Shown: piece by piece, positions 11,820 through 23,522 of the stretch
How the letters are laid out: each line of letters opens with the position of its first letter
Position numbering within the stretch: the first letter of the stretch is position 1
NCBI GenBank assembly: GCA_022592435.1
Contig: JABYQS010000028.1
Location: 62,001-126,000 of the forward strand
Direction: 5' to 3'
DNA length: 64,000 nt
DNA from: Cerioporus squamosus
Taxonomy: Eukaryota > Basidiomycota > Agaricomycetes > Polyporales > Polyporaceae
Notes under the pieces: model-generated
What the model was told of the DNA's origin: nothing
Database searches by the model: none
Seen by the model: only the letters and a program-made list of their open reading frames with translations
Translations under genes and position numbers: made by a program

Positions 11820-13176
11820 CTACCAACTGGCAAGAGCCTCCTTGGTAAGTGGTACGCTCTCCATCTCGTGTTCGTACTCGACCTCCACTCTCGGCCCACC
11901 TGAGAAGTCCGTCAGTGACGATGTCGGAGTGCAACATACGCTTATACTCACGTCTTGCCTTCTTCTCTGGTCCTTTGCGTGGTGGCTTCTCCGGTTTTGA
12001 TGGTGCTTTCCGCTTGCCGAGAGGGGCTTTCTTCGAGCCTTCATCCTCTCCACTTCCCTCCTCATCGTCATCGTCCTCGTCATCCTCATCATCCTCTGCA
12101 GATGACTGAAGGTCCAAGGTGAGAAGAACACCGTCTGTGGAAGGATACGAAGAACACTCACCATAGCATCCTCCAAGTCGCTCAATCCATCTTCCTCCCC
12201 GCTCATATCGCTCACAAACTCCCGCTCGCCCCACCCCTCTTCCTCTTCCTCAAGCTCCTCCTCGTCCTCCTCGTCAGTCTCGTCGTCCACCATATCAAGC
12301 GCCTTGCCCTTGCCCTTGTCGCCCTCCTTCTCTCCTCGCTCGCGGTCCAGTACTGCCTGCCAAACCGCCTCGTTGACGTTCAGCGGCATGTCTCCGTAGG
12401 CCTTGGACTTGAGTCGCTCGATGAGCTCCGCCTCAATTGACCGCTCCAGCCTGGCGGCGGAGAGGGCTTTGCGTTCACGCACGGCTTCCCGGCGGTCGAG
12501 CTTTTTCTTCACCCCAATGAGCTTTGGTCTGGATATGCCGAGTGAGCCATGAGCCACTGTACATGGACCAGAGGAGGGAAGAAGAAGAGACGGAGACGTA
12601 CTGTTGTCGGAGGGCAAGGCGCCGCATTTTGATGAGGTACTGGGTGATTTTGGTGACGCGCTGCTTGCACTTGTGGATGGTGAAGTTGGGCCAGTGGATG
12701 AGTTCCTTGTCGATCTGCCAGGCACGATTTGTTGAGCGAACCGGCGGACAGTACGGGGAAGGGATGGGCGTACCTGCTCTAGGGCTTTCGTGTAGTTGTT
12801 TGAGAGCTTTATGCGCTCCCACATGTGTGCGGGTGAGTGCGCACGCTCGATCGTCTTGACGTAGAGGTATAGGACGCCTTCGCAACTGCATTCGACATAG
12901 GAAGTTGGAAGGCAGCGAAACGCATGGACTCACCCTCCTTTTCCCGCACTGTCGCATACCTCGAGTTCGCCAGAGGACAACTTTGCCTATTGCAGAGTCC
13001 GGTTACATTGTATTCGTTACGACAGAAGTTCTGCGTCGCAGTCCTGGACGGTGCGGATCGAGCGTGGTTAGCGAGAAGGTACTCAGAACTCAGAAGTGCA
13101 GGAACAGCACGTACTTGACTTTATAGGAGCAGAACTGGGTATTGATGACAGACCAAATCACGTCGTCGCTCTGCAT
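11820..13176 (-). CDS. MAK16: MAK16, 60S ribosome biogenesis factor
   Basis: The start at 13176 gives [19 protein letters not shown], the signature MAK16 N-terminus. Six introns are joined in frame. Next come [20 protein letters not shown] with the conserved cysteines (about 12960-13040), [30 protein letters not shown] (about 12775-12825), [19 protein letters not shown] (about 12660-12720), [14 protein letters not shown] and [17 protein letters not shown] (about 12370-12420). A long acidic tract (about 12060-12300) precedes a basic tail, and the protein ends EALASW at 11820. MAK16 is a nucleolar protein of early pre-60S particles and is essential in yeast. It is head to head with the CCDC90-like gene. 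The Asp/Glu tract produces a false poly-Ser frame on the other strand. Confidence 0.95.
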
Positions 13177-13492
13177 GATGCCCGATGTTCACCTGAAGGC
13201 TGCCAGGGGGTCTAGTGGGAGGAGGCGGAGGACTGAGCTTGACTTGCAGCTCGAAGTCGCAGACGGCTGAAGCTCCCGCCAGAAAATCTGGTATGTCGCT
13301 TCTGATTGGCTGGGTTAGGGTTCTCACGGTGCCGTGCTATGGGCGCTTCTCGCTCACTTGGCGAACGCGATGGTGTCATAGCCATACATCGTGCTCTCTC
13401 AACTACTACGACTTGCTTGCCCAAATCCCTGCCTACTACTTGCCTACTCATTCGTTTCCTGCACTTACTCTCCTTGTTTACCTGGTGCCAAC
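13177..13492. promoter_or_regulatory. Shared promoter, MAK16 / CCDC90-like
   Basis: The two divergent start codons are 316 bp apart. An inverted CCAAT box (ATTGG) lies at 13305-13309, and a telobox-like TTAGGGTT at 13315-13322, midway between the genes. TTAGGG-type elements are known in promoters of fungal ribosome-biogenesis and ribosomal-protein genes. That this one acts on MAK16 is inference. Confidence 0.45.
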
Positions 13493-14515
13493 ATGATACG
13501 CTCTTTCATAACCGGTGCTGCTTCCTCCTTCCGGCCCGCAAGCATCTCTCCAGCCCCTTCCTTGGTCGCACGAGTCATCCCGACTCGCAAGCGGGAATTC
13601 CGAGCCACACCTCGCCGACTGGACTTCCACTTTGATACGCACCACTTTGTGCAAAGACTAGAACGCGAAGGTCTCAATCGCGCACAGGCCGAGGGTATCA
13701 TGTCCGCACTTGCCGAGGTCATAGATGAGAGCATACGGAATATGACGAGCAATATGGTTACCAAGGCCGATCAGGAGAAGGTTAGTCGCCTCAGCTCAGG
13801 GTGACAGTATTCATGGAGCCTGGAGTGGTTCCAAGAGAGCAAACGAGCCAGAGTGCTCCGATATAGAGCATAATGGCCCCCTTCGGTGTACAACACCCAA
13901 TGCCTCCGAGGCGAGTCTGAGAAGAATTGCGGAGTTTCGCCACTGTACCTCCTCGCTTCTCTTGCATGTCGGCATAGTAATCCTATCCTTGTGTGCTGAC
14001 TTCTTTATGGCGTACAGCACCATTACACACAGCAAGTCGACTTCGCGCAGCTCAAGTCCGAGTTGCAGCTCATGGAGAAGAACGAACTAGCGATGATCAA
14101 GGCAGAGAACGATCGACTCGTGACGGACATCGAGAAGCTCAAGCAGCGATTGCGCGAGGAAATCACGCGCACGCAGGCGGGCGTGAGGCTTGACCTCAAC
14201 CTTGAGAAGGGGCGCATGCGCGAGGAGACGAGCAAGCAGGAGCTCAAGATCAAGGAAGTCGACACGCGCATAGAGCAGGAGATCGCCGCATTGCGGACAT
14301 CGATCCAGGTCTCGAAGGTACGTATCTTCAGTCGATATTCGGCCCTCTGCTCGGTTGACACGGAGCGACGCACACAGGCGACGACCTTGCAATATCTCGT
14401 CGGTTTCGGTGTGTCTTATGGGTACCTCTGACGTCCCTCTTCTCGTCTAACCTTGCGTATCACAGTCACCGGCTGTTCAGCGCTGCTCATGGCCTATATG
14501 CGCTTCCGATACTAG
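13493..14515 (+). CDS. Mitochondrial CCDC90/DUF1640 family protein (Fmp32/MCUR1-like)
   Basis: Four exons (13493-13780, 14018-14317, 14378-14408, 14466-14515) give about 220 residues. The N-terminus MIRSFITGAASSFRPAS is Arg/Ser-rich without acids, like a mitochondrial presequence. The family blocks follow: FDTHHFVQRLEREGL, EVIDESIRNMTSNMV, YTQQVDFAQLKSEL, a long coiled coil, EEITRTQAGVRLDLNLEKGR and RIEQEIAALRTSI, ending in one transmembrane helix around TLQYLVGFVTGCSALLMAY. Yeast Fmp32 and human MCUR1 are inner-membrane proteins tied to cytochrome oxidase assembly and calcium uniporter regulation; which role holds here cannot be seen. The first intron (237 nt) is unusually long for this locus. 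Confidence 0.93.
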
Positions 14516-14780
14516 CAGGAGCATTCTTCGGTCCTGGGTTTCCGACGCGTCGCAACGCCGCGCGTATCCAGATGGACGGGCTTCCCTTCGCAAGGAACGG
14601 CGCTATAGTCATGATTATGCAAACGGACAAACAACCATAGGACACCTACCTGAGGTGTGCCGTAATACCTGTAAGTGCTTCTCCGTCTTCTCACACAAGA
14701 GGTCGCGTCGGTAACATGGTACCATCCAGATCTATGTATTGATATACTTGTACTCTGTAACCCTATTGCACCTCAACAAT

Positions 14781-15527
14781 CTAATCATCTAACGGCGGCA
14801 GGGGGTCACTCGTAACCGGTTCTCCTAGAGCTACACGCCGGAACTTCTCGTATGCCCGGTCCAGGTCGTCGTTCACTATGACAATGTCGTGCGCACCCTC
14901 CTTTGCATATTCAATCTCCTTCAGGGCGGTGGCGAGGCGCTTCGCCACAGCCGCCTCCGTCTCCGTGCCGCGTCCTTGGAGGCGCTGACGCAGCTCAGCC
15001 AAGGAAGGCGGCGAGACGAAAAGGTAGACGGGGTTCAGGTTTGTTGCCTTAATCTGGCGGACGCCCTGGAACGGGTGTTTGGACGGCGGGGAAGAGGGAG
15101 AACAGGCTTCTGTCATGGTAACATACCTGCGCCTCGATATCCAGAAGACACCTCCTGCCTGACTTCTCGATCTCGCGGACGGCCATGAAACTGGTCCCGT
15201 AGAAGTTGCCGGAGAACTGGGCATGCTCGATGAACGCGCCCTCGGCGATGAGCTGCTTGAACTTGTCTTGGGGCACGAAGTGGTAGTCCTTGCCGTCGAC
15301 CTCGCCCGCCCGAGGTGGACGCGTCGTGTCTGTCAGCGATGAAACACGGGGTCGGGCTGTCAGCGGAAGTGGAACGAGGTGCAAATAGCTGCTAGCTACG
15401 CACGAGAGACGCTGAAGCCAAACTTGTCCGGGTAGTCGGCGAACAGGCGTTTGAGGAGCGTGCTCTTGCCCACGCCGGATGGACCTGATATCACGAGAGG
15501 CCGGAGGAAGTCCGCGGCGGGCGACAT
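14781..15527 (-). CDS. GUK1: Guanylate kinase
   Basis: The enzyme phosphorylates GMP to GDP with ATP in the cytosol. Three exons give about 200 residues, the normal length. Visible are the P-loop [10 protein letters not shown] (about 15465-15495), [18 protein letters not shown] across the first intron (GMP binding), [29 protein letters not shown] across the second intron, and [17 protein letters not shown] followed by [15 protein letters not shown] near the end. The start at 15527 ([15 protein letters not shown]) fits the family. An in-frame ATG at 15614 would add 29 hydrophobic and Ser-rich residues, which could be an alternative targeted form or simply 5' leader. The gene is head to head with the STK32-like kinase. 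Confidence 0.96.
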
Positions 15528-15919
15528 GGCGGAGGCGAGGGCGGACAAGGCGACGGACAGGACGGGGAAGGCTTGGACGGAGTGGAAGAAAGAAGACGAG
15601 ACAATGCGGAACATTTTGGCCAGAATAATGCAAGCACCCGGAAAGGCAACGGTAGGTTGCCATAGTATTACATAATAGGCACGACAGCGCCTGCAGTCGA
15701 CATGTCGGGCTAGCGGAGGCGCCCGGAGTGATCGCCTGGGAGGACGACGGACTGAGGCCTGTTTCGCCCTCATCCTTGCTCTTCTTCTCCCCCGTCTGGG
15801 CTGCCCTCCCGCCCTCCCCGCAGTCCACCCCCGCGCCGCCCTTCCTATCCTTCCTTTCGTTCTCTCTCGTTCTCGCCCCCTTCTGAACACCCTCGGTCTC
15901 TTATCGGTTCACGACAACC
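15528..15919. promoter_or_regulatory. Shared promoter, GUK1 / STK32-like
   Basis: The 392-bp space between divergent start codons has a strong pyrimidine-rich tract at about 15779-15885, just upstream of the kinase start, as is usual near fungal transcription starts. No TATA box was recognised. Confidence 0.4.
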
Positions 15920-17764
15920 ATGGGCGCTGTCTGCTGTCGACCCCAGGTACACCGTCCCTATACCACCGTGTCGCCCATTTACCAAACCCCTCGCCATCCT
16001 ACAGCCTATAGACTTCGATGGGGATGTGAATCTCTTCCATTTCATCCTACTCCGGTGCGTAGGGAAGGGAGCGTTCGGCAAGGTGCGTTTTTCCTCCTCC
16101 TCCCGCCCCGTTTCCTGCTTGACAGACCGCCATGTCCTGCGCAGGTCCGCGTCGTCCAGCACAAGCAGACGCGTGAGCTTTACGCGCTCAAGTACATTAA
16201 CAAGGCCAAGTGCGTGAAGATGAAGGCGGTCTCGAACATTATCCAGGAGCGCCGCCTCTTGGAGGAGGTATGCCCCACACTCTGATAGCAGGGACTGTGG
16301 CTGATGCTTGTTCCCGTCACCAAAGATTGATCACCCTTTCGTGGTGAACATGCGTTATGCTTTCCAGGATGACGAGAACTGCTTCTTCGTCTTGGATCTG
16401 ATGCTGGGGGGTGACCTGAGATGTGAGCTCTCTTCGTGTCTGCTGCTTGATGAGTATATTGACACTTACCGTCTGCCCGAAGTCCACCTGGAGAGGCTGG
16501 GCTCATTGTCGGAGGATGTCGTACGCTTCTACATCGCGGAAATCGGCTCTGCGCTCGCATTCCTCCACGACCGCCGAATCATTCATCGGTGAGTCTCCCA
16601 TGGCGGTCACATCATCCCTTGCTGAGATGCATGCAGTGATCTCAAGCCGGACAATATCCTCCTCGATGAGCGGGGTCACGCACATATCACCGACTTCAAC
16701 ATCGCGGTGCACTATTCGGAGCGGCGTCTCTTGACTGGTGTCGCTGGATCTATGGCGTACATGGCCCCGGAGATCCTCGCAAAGCGTGGTTACACCTACA
16801 CCATTGACTGGTGGTCTCTTGGTGTATGCGCATACGAGCTCATCTTCGGTCGTCGACCATTCCGCGGGAAGACGAACAGCGATCTCACCCACAGCATTTC
16901 AAAGGACACGCTGCGGTTCCCGGAGGACGCTGAGTCCAAGTGCAGCAGGCCGGGCATCCAGGCGTTGAAGGGCGTGAGTAATCTCCCACGTCTCCTACAC
17001 TTGCCTGCACAATGGGTGGCATGCATGCCAGCGGAACTGTCTGGAAGAGCGGGCAGAGGCGCTGTGACGGCACTCTTGATGTATGACTGACGTGCGTTCG
17101 TTCTCCCAGTTCTTGGAACGAGATCCCTCAAGACGGTTGGCCTGCAAGCCTAATGGAGAAGGCTTCGAGGAGTTGAAGAGGCATCCTTGGTTCTCTACTA
17201 TCGACTGGGATACTCTGGACACGAAGGAGCAGATTGCGCCTTTTATCCCTGATGTGCGTACTGGGTATCCTCTTATACGATATGCGCTCACCACGAACCG
17301 CTTTTGCAGTCTAAGAAAGCGAACTTTGATGCGTCGCACGAGCTGGAGGAGTTGCTGCTGGAGGACAACCCATTGCGGGCGAGACAGCGCAAAGAGCGAG
17401 ACATCAGCAGCTTGAGCGCTGAGATGAGGCAGATGGAAGAGCAGTACGTCACTAGGCTTCTTTCGCCGAACTCTATTGTTTGACATGCTGCTTGCTCACC
17501 TGGACTGTATTTAGATTTACGCCGTACGACTTCAAGAAGATGCACCGCCGGTCATACTACCCACAGACCCAGATAATCTCTACGGTCACTGCGACGTCGT
17601 CAACAGGGCCTACATCCTCACGCCCGGTCACACCAATGACGATCGGCAACGACGGTATGCACGACTACTCCTACAACCAGAAGCCAATAAACGACGAGAT
17701 GGGTATGGGTATGGTCGAGTCCCCTGTTGTCGAGATGGCAGACCTCAGCGAAAAGGGCCATTAA
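15920..17764 (+). CDS. AGC-type Ser/Thr kinase of the STK32/YANK group
   Basis: Nine exons rebuild about 440 residues. MGAVCCRPQ (exon 1, 15920-15946) combines a myristoylation glycine at position 2 with adjacent cysteines for palmitoylation, predicting membrane anchorage. Kinase landmarks: VGKGAFGK, YALKYINK with the ATP Lys, HPFVVNMRYAFQD, DLMLGGDLRFHLE, IIHRDLKPDNILLDE (about 16580-16670), HITDFNIA (about 16682), MAPEILAKRGY, DWWSLGVCAYEL, then LERDPSRRL and HPWFSTIDWD. DFN instead of DFG is normal for STK32/YANK kinases. The C-terminal tail ANFDASHELEELLLEDNPL is also typical. The Ser/Thr/Pro-rich end is species-variable. The role in fungi is poorly known. All catalytic residues are present, so it should be active. 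Confidence 0.93.
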
Positions 17765-19074
17765 GGCCCCCATACCCTTCGCTGCATCTGCGGTGCGGCA
17801 AGTTCCGTACTGGGCCAGAGCGGCGAGACTTTGATACCAGTTCGTCCGCGGCGGACTTGGCCCTCCTCATCTCATCTGTGCATGTCTTGTTTGTTCACGT
17901 CTCGCTCTTCTGGCGTAGTCTGCGCTTCATCTATCGATATCCAATCACCTCCACCGCATCCTTCCCGCCCCTATCCATATCCATTAAACTATCCTATCTG
18001 TATATGAACCCGCTCCCCCTGTCATCGACATCCCGGCCGCAACCACACGCATATCATGCCTTGGATCCCGATCCCTATGACCCCTCATCGTGTTATGCCC
18101 TTCACGCTCGCTCACGCATCTAGCTGTACACCCTACTTCCTCTATTCCGCGAAGAGCCCTTCCCTCTCTGCCCCCTTCCCCCTTCTTCGTCCGAGTCTGC
18201 GGCGTATAGTACCCTGGTTAATAGTGCGTTAGCGCACGTCTTCTGCTTGTGTCTACTATTGTCATCGTTACTTCTTCTCTGGACCCGCGGGTTGTGCCAT
18301 ACGTAGCACTGGCAGCTTCCAATACCATCGGTTTTCGTGGTATCGACTGTACATGTCTCGATGGCGATGGCTTGCGGTGCTCCCTTCTTGCGACTTTGCG
18401 CCCCGTCCCTGTTTCTTGGTATACTCTACACGTCCGCCTAGTTCTTTCGCTTCTCGCTTGTATGGATTTGTGGACCGCGGCGCGTGTGGTCTGCACTGTC
18501 GAAGCTCGGCTTCGGCGGGTTCAACTTCCTGGATATCCGATTCTCTTTTCCCTGCGCCTGGATATATGCATCGTATACATCACGCATCTACACACCCTCC
18601 CTCACCCAGATCCCTCTGTTTTATAGCAAAAGTGAAGAAGTCTGTTGTTGTCCATACCCCCCGTTTCTGCATGACTACGTCGCAACGTAGCACCTGAATA
18701 TACCTGCACAACCTGCGTCTGTCTATATATACCCTGATCCGTTCTACCCCCCTGCGTAGCCTTGGCGAAGCCCGTAAAGCAATGTGTCGACTTATGTCGA
18801 TCGGTCGAGGATGTTGTCTTATGTATCTACGGTTCATGTAGGCGGGACTGTTACGCCTCCCGGACATACGGCTGCATACAGAGTGACCGAGCAATGGAAG
18901 GCAGTACCGGTCAAGGCTGCGGTAAATGATTACTTGCAAGGTAGGCAGTATCCGTTGCGAGGAAATTGCAAGAAGTCATGGGGGATCGCTTGGAATAAGT
19001 TACTTCTAGTATACAGCGCGAGATTTGGCGAACCCTTGTACAACCCAACCCGTGTAAGTATATGTTCTCTACGT
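17765..19074. other. Convergent intergenic region, no gene seen
   Basis: About 1.3 kb lie between the stop codons of the STK32-like kinase and the YEA4-like transporter. The left half is C/T-rich on the plus strand, consistent with a long 3' UTR. TATATA-like stretches occur near 18725. Open frames are short and without motifs. Confidence 0.5.
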
Positions 19075-20694
19075 TCACTCTACTTTATGCTTGTTAACAG
19101 TGGTAGCTGCAGTCCCGTTTGGCTCAGTGCTTCGGCGCTGGGAAGCGGAAGGTTTGGTGCTCCCGCGCGAGGTCGCAGCGGTGTAGAAGAGCGAGCCGAG
19201 GAAGACCATGCCCGCTCCGACACCGAGCTGCGCGTTCCAGCCGTTCCCGAACCACCACACGCTGAAGCAGAGGCTGATCGCTTTGCGCGCGGTCAGGACG
19301 AGGTTCGTCGATACGGATGATACGTGCTATGGGATGTATCTGTCAGTACCACATATATGTATACGACGAGATATAAACGTACGGAGCTGAGCTGGTTCAC
19401 GCCGGACACGCATGCGAGCTGCGTGAACATGTTGGCGACGAGGACGGCGTACGGGATGTAGGGCGCGAAGCTGCCTAGGGCCTCTTCTGAGAAGGGCGCG
19501 ATGGAGGCAGGGTTTGCAAGACCGCGGAACCCGCGCTTGAGGTCGGAGGTGAAGAAGAGGAATATCGGCAAGGACAAGCAGTGCTGGGAGTGGTATACGG
19601 TCAGCCTGGGGACGAGGAAATCGCGGGTGGAGCGTGGCTACCGTGTAGAATACGCCTTCCCTCCAATGAGGGCCGTACTTCGTGTATGTGCGTTCCTGGA
19701 GGACGCCTAGGACGCCGGTGAGGAGCAGGGAGAAGGTGAGCATGGCGATACCGATGGTGTATCTGCCTAGGTCCGCTGGGGTATCGGATGCTTTGGAAGA
19801 TGAGGGTCGAGATAGCGTGGCGAGGATGACACCAGCAGATACGAATGCCACTGCAGCCTGCAAGTCAAGGAGTCAGTATGTCAGGTCAGACAACCTACTC
19901 ATGCAACCGCTGAAGCCAACTGTCATTCCCTCGTTTCCTAGGCTACGAAATCGCCCACAACTGGTGTATGGCACTTACGATTTGTGCTAATGAATAGCGC
20001 TTCTTCATGACAAGATACCCCAGGAGCATCGAAACCGCAAGACCTATTTCGCTTGTCAGTCGTTGATCGGTGAGGGACAAGTAGCCTACGCACCGGCAGA
20101 GCGGAATACAATCTGTATTGTCAGTGGGACAGAGAAGGCGAATACCCAGTTATTCATCAAGGAACCCGAGGTCAATACGACGACTTGTAGGGCCCAACTA
20201 CGTAGGGGAACATGCCGAGACTTCAAGCGAGGTAGTCTGCCGTTCTTCGGGAACACCAGAAATGACGGTAACATTTGCATCGTTATGAATAGCATCTGGG
20301 AGAAGGTGAGCGTTGTCCCTGCGTCGAGTCAGTTGTCTGATAGGGCAGTAGGGTACAAGGGGAGCAGGAGTTCCGTACCGATGTGTGCGTCCATCTTCAG
20401 TAGCTGCTCGTATGACCAGACGTTTCTATGCAGAGGCACTCATCTTGCATTTCTCCCATATGCGCGGACAGAAGAATGTACTGACGAGCAACACCCTCCG
20501 AAAACGAGGCTTAACATAAGGCTGTAGTCGACCAAGGATAGCGCAACTGCCTTCGACACGTTCGCGTTCCCATTCTCCTGTATCTCTACGGGCTTCTCGC
20601 CTAGGCCTGCTATCTTTGCATCCCCATTGCTGGCAGCTTCATCCTTGACGGCATGCCTTGCTTTCAGCTGGCCGTTCTTCGTATGTTTTGCCAT
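19075..20694 (-). CDS. YEA4: Golgi/ER UDP-N-acetylglucosamine transporter, YEA4/SLC35B4 type
   Basis: The start at 20694 gives a polar N-terminus of about 50 residues. Membrane segments follow, with the family's VFGGCCSNVWSYEQLL (split by an intron with a GTCAGT donor), TLTFSQMLFITMQMLPSFL, MNNWVFAFSVPLTIQIVFRS (about 20085-20160), SMLLGYLVMKKRYSLAQI, GVLGVLQERTYTKYGPHWRE, FYTHCLSLPIFLFF, VSTNLVLTARKAISLCFSVW and a last helix near MVFLGSLFYTAA. About six introns, all in frame. Members exchange UDP-GlcNAc (and UDP-xylose in animals) for UMP, feeding chitin or glycan synthesis. Substrate is inferred from family only. The stop is at 19075. It is head to head with DBP9 across 365 bp. Confidence 0.88.
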
Positions 20695-21059
20695 GGTGAC
20701 ACCGGGGAGAAACTGAGAGCGAGATGTGAGGTAGCTGAGCTCAGGAGATGAGACATGGAACAGAACAAAGATGGATGGTAATATATAGCCTCGAGACGGG
20801 GAACGCCCACGACGTGGTCGACGTGGGTCCTCAAGTGACCGCTGTACCTCTCCGCCGCCGTCTCCGACACCGAACAGCAAGGGGCGGTGGGAGTCTTCCC
20901 CTGCTGACTCAGCCACCATATATGGCAACTGAGGCTGGCTCGGAGCACGTGGGTTTGCATTTTCGCACTCTTCGCGTCCCTGGCGTTTCGTCTGTTTCTC
21001 TTGAATCGTTCGCTTGTCTTGCCTCCTGGACCCTGCCTGGCTACGGCGCACCCTTCACG
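20695..21059. promoter_or_regulatory. Shared promoter, YEA4-like / DBP9
   Basis: The 365 bp between divergent starts contains a TATATA-like stretch at about 20777-20783 and a CACGTG box at 20946-20951. Direction of action cannot be assigned from sequence. Confidence 0.4.
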
Positions 21060-23522
21060 ATGCCGGAAGCACGTCTGGTCGACTCGAAGACCACCTTCAA
21101 TGCTTTCAGCCACATCCTTGATGCCCGCATACTCCGCGCGCTCGCGGACATGGGCTTCGCGAGGCCTACGCTCGTCCAAACAAAAGCTATCCCGCTAGCA
21201 TTGGAAAACCGCGATATACTGGCTCGTGCGAGGACTGGGAGTGGGAAGACTGCTGCGTATTGCATCCCGGTTGTCCAGAAAGTCTTGAATGCCAAGTCGG
21301 TGAGTCCTTTCTCTACATGTAGTTTGCACAAGCATACTCTGTTCATCCGTGTCTTGGAGCGCTGCTTTCAACCGCATGTGTTCACTTTGACTTTAGACAT
21401 GGGTGTTCATTACTGAATTTCTCGTGTGTTTGTTAGAACCTATCCGCTGAGGACGAGATGCGACAAGTTACCCGTGTCCTGATTCTCGTCCCGACCCGCG
21501 AGCTGTCTGAACAGGTTGCGGGGCATCTGCACAACCTTCTGACCTACTGCAGGGACGACGTAACCGTCGCCAACGTCTCTACTGGAACGGCGACTCACCT
21601 CCAGAAGTGAGTAAGTCGTTTCGACCTGTCTTTGAGGACGCAGGTCTTTGACGACTAGTTAGAACACAGCTGTCAGACAACCCCGACATTGTGATTGCTA
21701 CACCCTCTCGTGCGCTCGCGTTACTCCAATCGAAGGTGCGCTTTGATATTGTTCATCGTCCCATAGCTGTCCTAACACCTTGTAGAACCTGTCGCTCAAC
21801 GCACTCGAGTCGCTTGTGATCGACGAGGCAGACCTCATCCTGTCATATGGACATGATGAGGATGTACGGCAAATCTTTGGCGGAGGGTATTTGCCCAAGG
21901 TGTTCCAGTCATTCCTCATGAGTGCGACTATGACCGAGGACGTGGAAGCACTCAAGGGTCTGGCTTTGAGGAGCCCAGTGAGTGGCAAATGTCCATGCTA
22001 GCCTTTGGTTTCCTCATTGTTCCGTAGGCTATCCTTAAACTGGAAGAGGAGGAGGACGAAGCAGCCAACCTCACTCAATATTCTGTCAGGTCTGTACTGA
22101 TCATGGATCATCAGTCACCGTCCGTCTGACTTCGTGTCTCAGGTGCTCCGAAGTCGACAAGTTCCTCTTAACATACGTCATCCTGAAGCTTAAGCTCATC
22201 AAGGGCAAGTGCATCCTCTTCGTGAACGACGTAGACCGGTGCTACCGCCTTAAGCTCTTTCTCGAGCAATTCTCCATCAAGAGTTGTGTACTCAACTCGG
22301 AACTTCCCTTGAACTCGAGGTGAGAGGACCGCAGCAATAACTGTCTGTGCTGGTCTGACGAGATGTAGATACCACACCGTGCAAGAGTTTAATAAGGGTG
22401 TCTACGACTACATCATCGCATCTGATGAGAGCTCTGGCCGGGCAGAGCAAGATTCCGAGGATGAGGCCGACGTACCAGAAGCCGAGGAAGCGGAAGAGGA
22501 CGATGATGAATGTAAGAACTGTTTCTCGTCGACATTCGTGCAATGCTAAGGAAGCGTGCAGTCATGGCTTCACAGCGTGAGCCTGAAGCAAGTGGCTCAC
22601 AGTCGGCGGACGAAGATGCTGAGGCGAGCAGCTCTAAATCCCTGAAACGCAAAAAGCGGGCGAGTTCCCCTGCCCCCGACACCTCCTCGAAGTCAAAATC
22701 CAATAAACGGAGACGGAGAAAGGGCGGCGTGGACGCCGAGTACGGCGTATCCCGCGGCGTCGACTTCGTGGATGTCTCCTGCGTCATCAACTTCGATCTC
22801 CCGACCTCCTCGAGGGCTTATACACATCGAGTTGGGCGCACGGCACGCGCAGGGAGGACTGGTATGGCGCTCTCGTTCGTCGTCCCGAAAGATCAGTGGG
22901 GCAAGAACAAGGTCGTCGGGTGCGTCGAGAGCGCAAAGCGCGACGAGGAAGTGTTCGCGAGGATTGAGAAGGAGCAGGCTGCGCGGGGCAGCCAGATCAA
23001 GGACTACAAGTTCGATATGAAGCAAGTCGAGGCGTTCAGGTATCGAATGGAGGATGCGTTGCGGGCCGTGACGAGGAGCGCGATCAAGGAGGCACGGATC
23101 AAGGAGCTCAAGTCTGAGATCCTGAACTCGGACAAGTTGAAGGTACCGTATTCAGTCGCAGGAGCCCTAGGTCTAGCCCGCTGACTGTGTCTCGGTCATA
23201 GGCACACTTCGAGGACCACCCGCTTGACTTGGAATATCTGCGACACGACAAACCACTACATCCGACGCGCGTGCAGTCGCACATGAAGCATATCCCGAAG
23301 TACCTCCTGCCACGGATCGCGCCAGTCCCTGGTGCAGAAGGTACGGCAAACGGCCACGGGCAGCCGGCAGCAGCTGCAGCCGGAGATGTTGCTTTCGTGC
23401 CATTCAACAAGAATGGCGCTCGCGGTCGGGGCAGAGGACGTGGCAGAGGCCGAGGTGGTAGAGGCGGCGGTGGTGGTAGAGGCGGGAAGAAGAAATCGAA
23501 CCCTTTGAAGTCGTTCAGCTGA
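21060..23522 (+). CDS. DBP9: DEAD-box RNA helicase DBP9 (DDX56-like)
   Basis: Nine exons encode about 610 residues. Helicase motifs in order: [20 protein letters not shown] (Q motif), ARTGSGKT (motif I, about 21230), PTRELSEQ (Ia), TPSRAL (Ib), VIDEADLIL (DEAD, about 21815), SATMTEDV (III), [20 protein letters not shown], then YIIASDES, a charged Lys/Ser/acidic insertion (about 22430-22735) and [20 protein letters not shown] (V), [13 protein letters not shown] (VI, about 22825). An insertion before motif V is typical of DBP9. The C-terminus is an Arg-Gly-rich tail ending NPLKSFS. DBP9 acts in the nucleolus on 27S pre-rRNA for the 60S subunit. No residue expected for ATP hydrolysis is missing. 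NUP107 follows on the same strand 312 bp downstream. Confidence 0.95.

Noticed and set aside
11849..12109. Plus-strand poly-Ser open frame
   Set aside because: It is the mirror of the acidic tract of MAK16 on the minus strand.
13315..13322. Telomeric repeat
   Set aside because: Only one TTAGGGTT unit is present inside a promoter, so it is not a telomere array.
15528..15614. 29-residue extension of guanylate kinase
   Set aside because: An in-frame ATG exists, but the family starts just before the VISGPSG segment. Kept only as an alternative.
18784..19320. 178-codon plus-strand frame
   Set aside because: Its right part overlaps the YEA4-like C-terminal exon in antisense and shows no motif or splice support.
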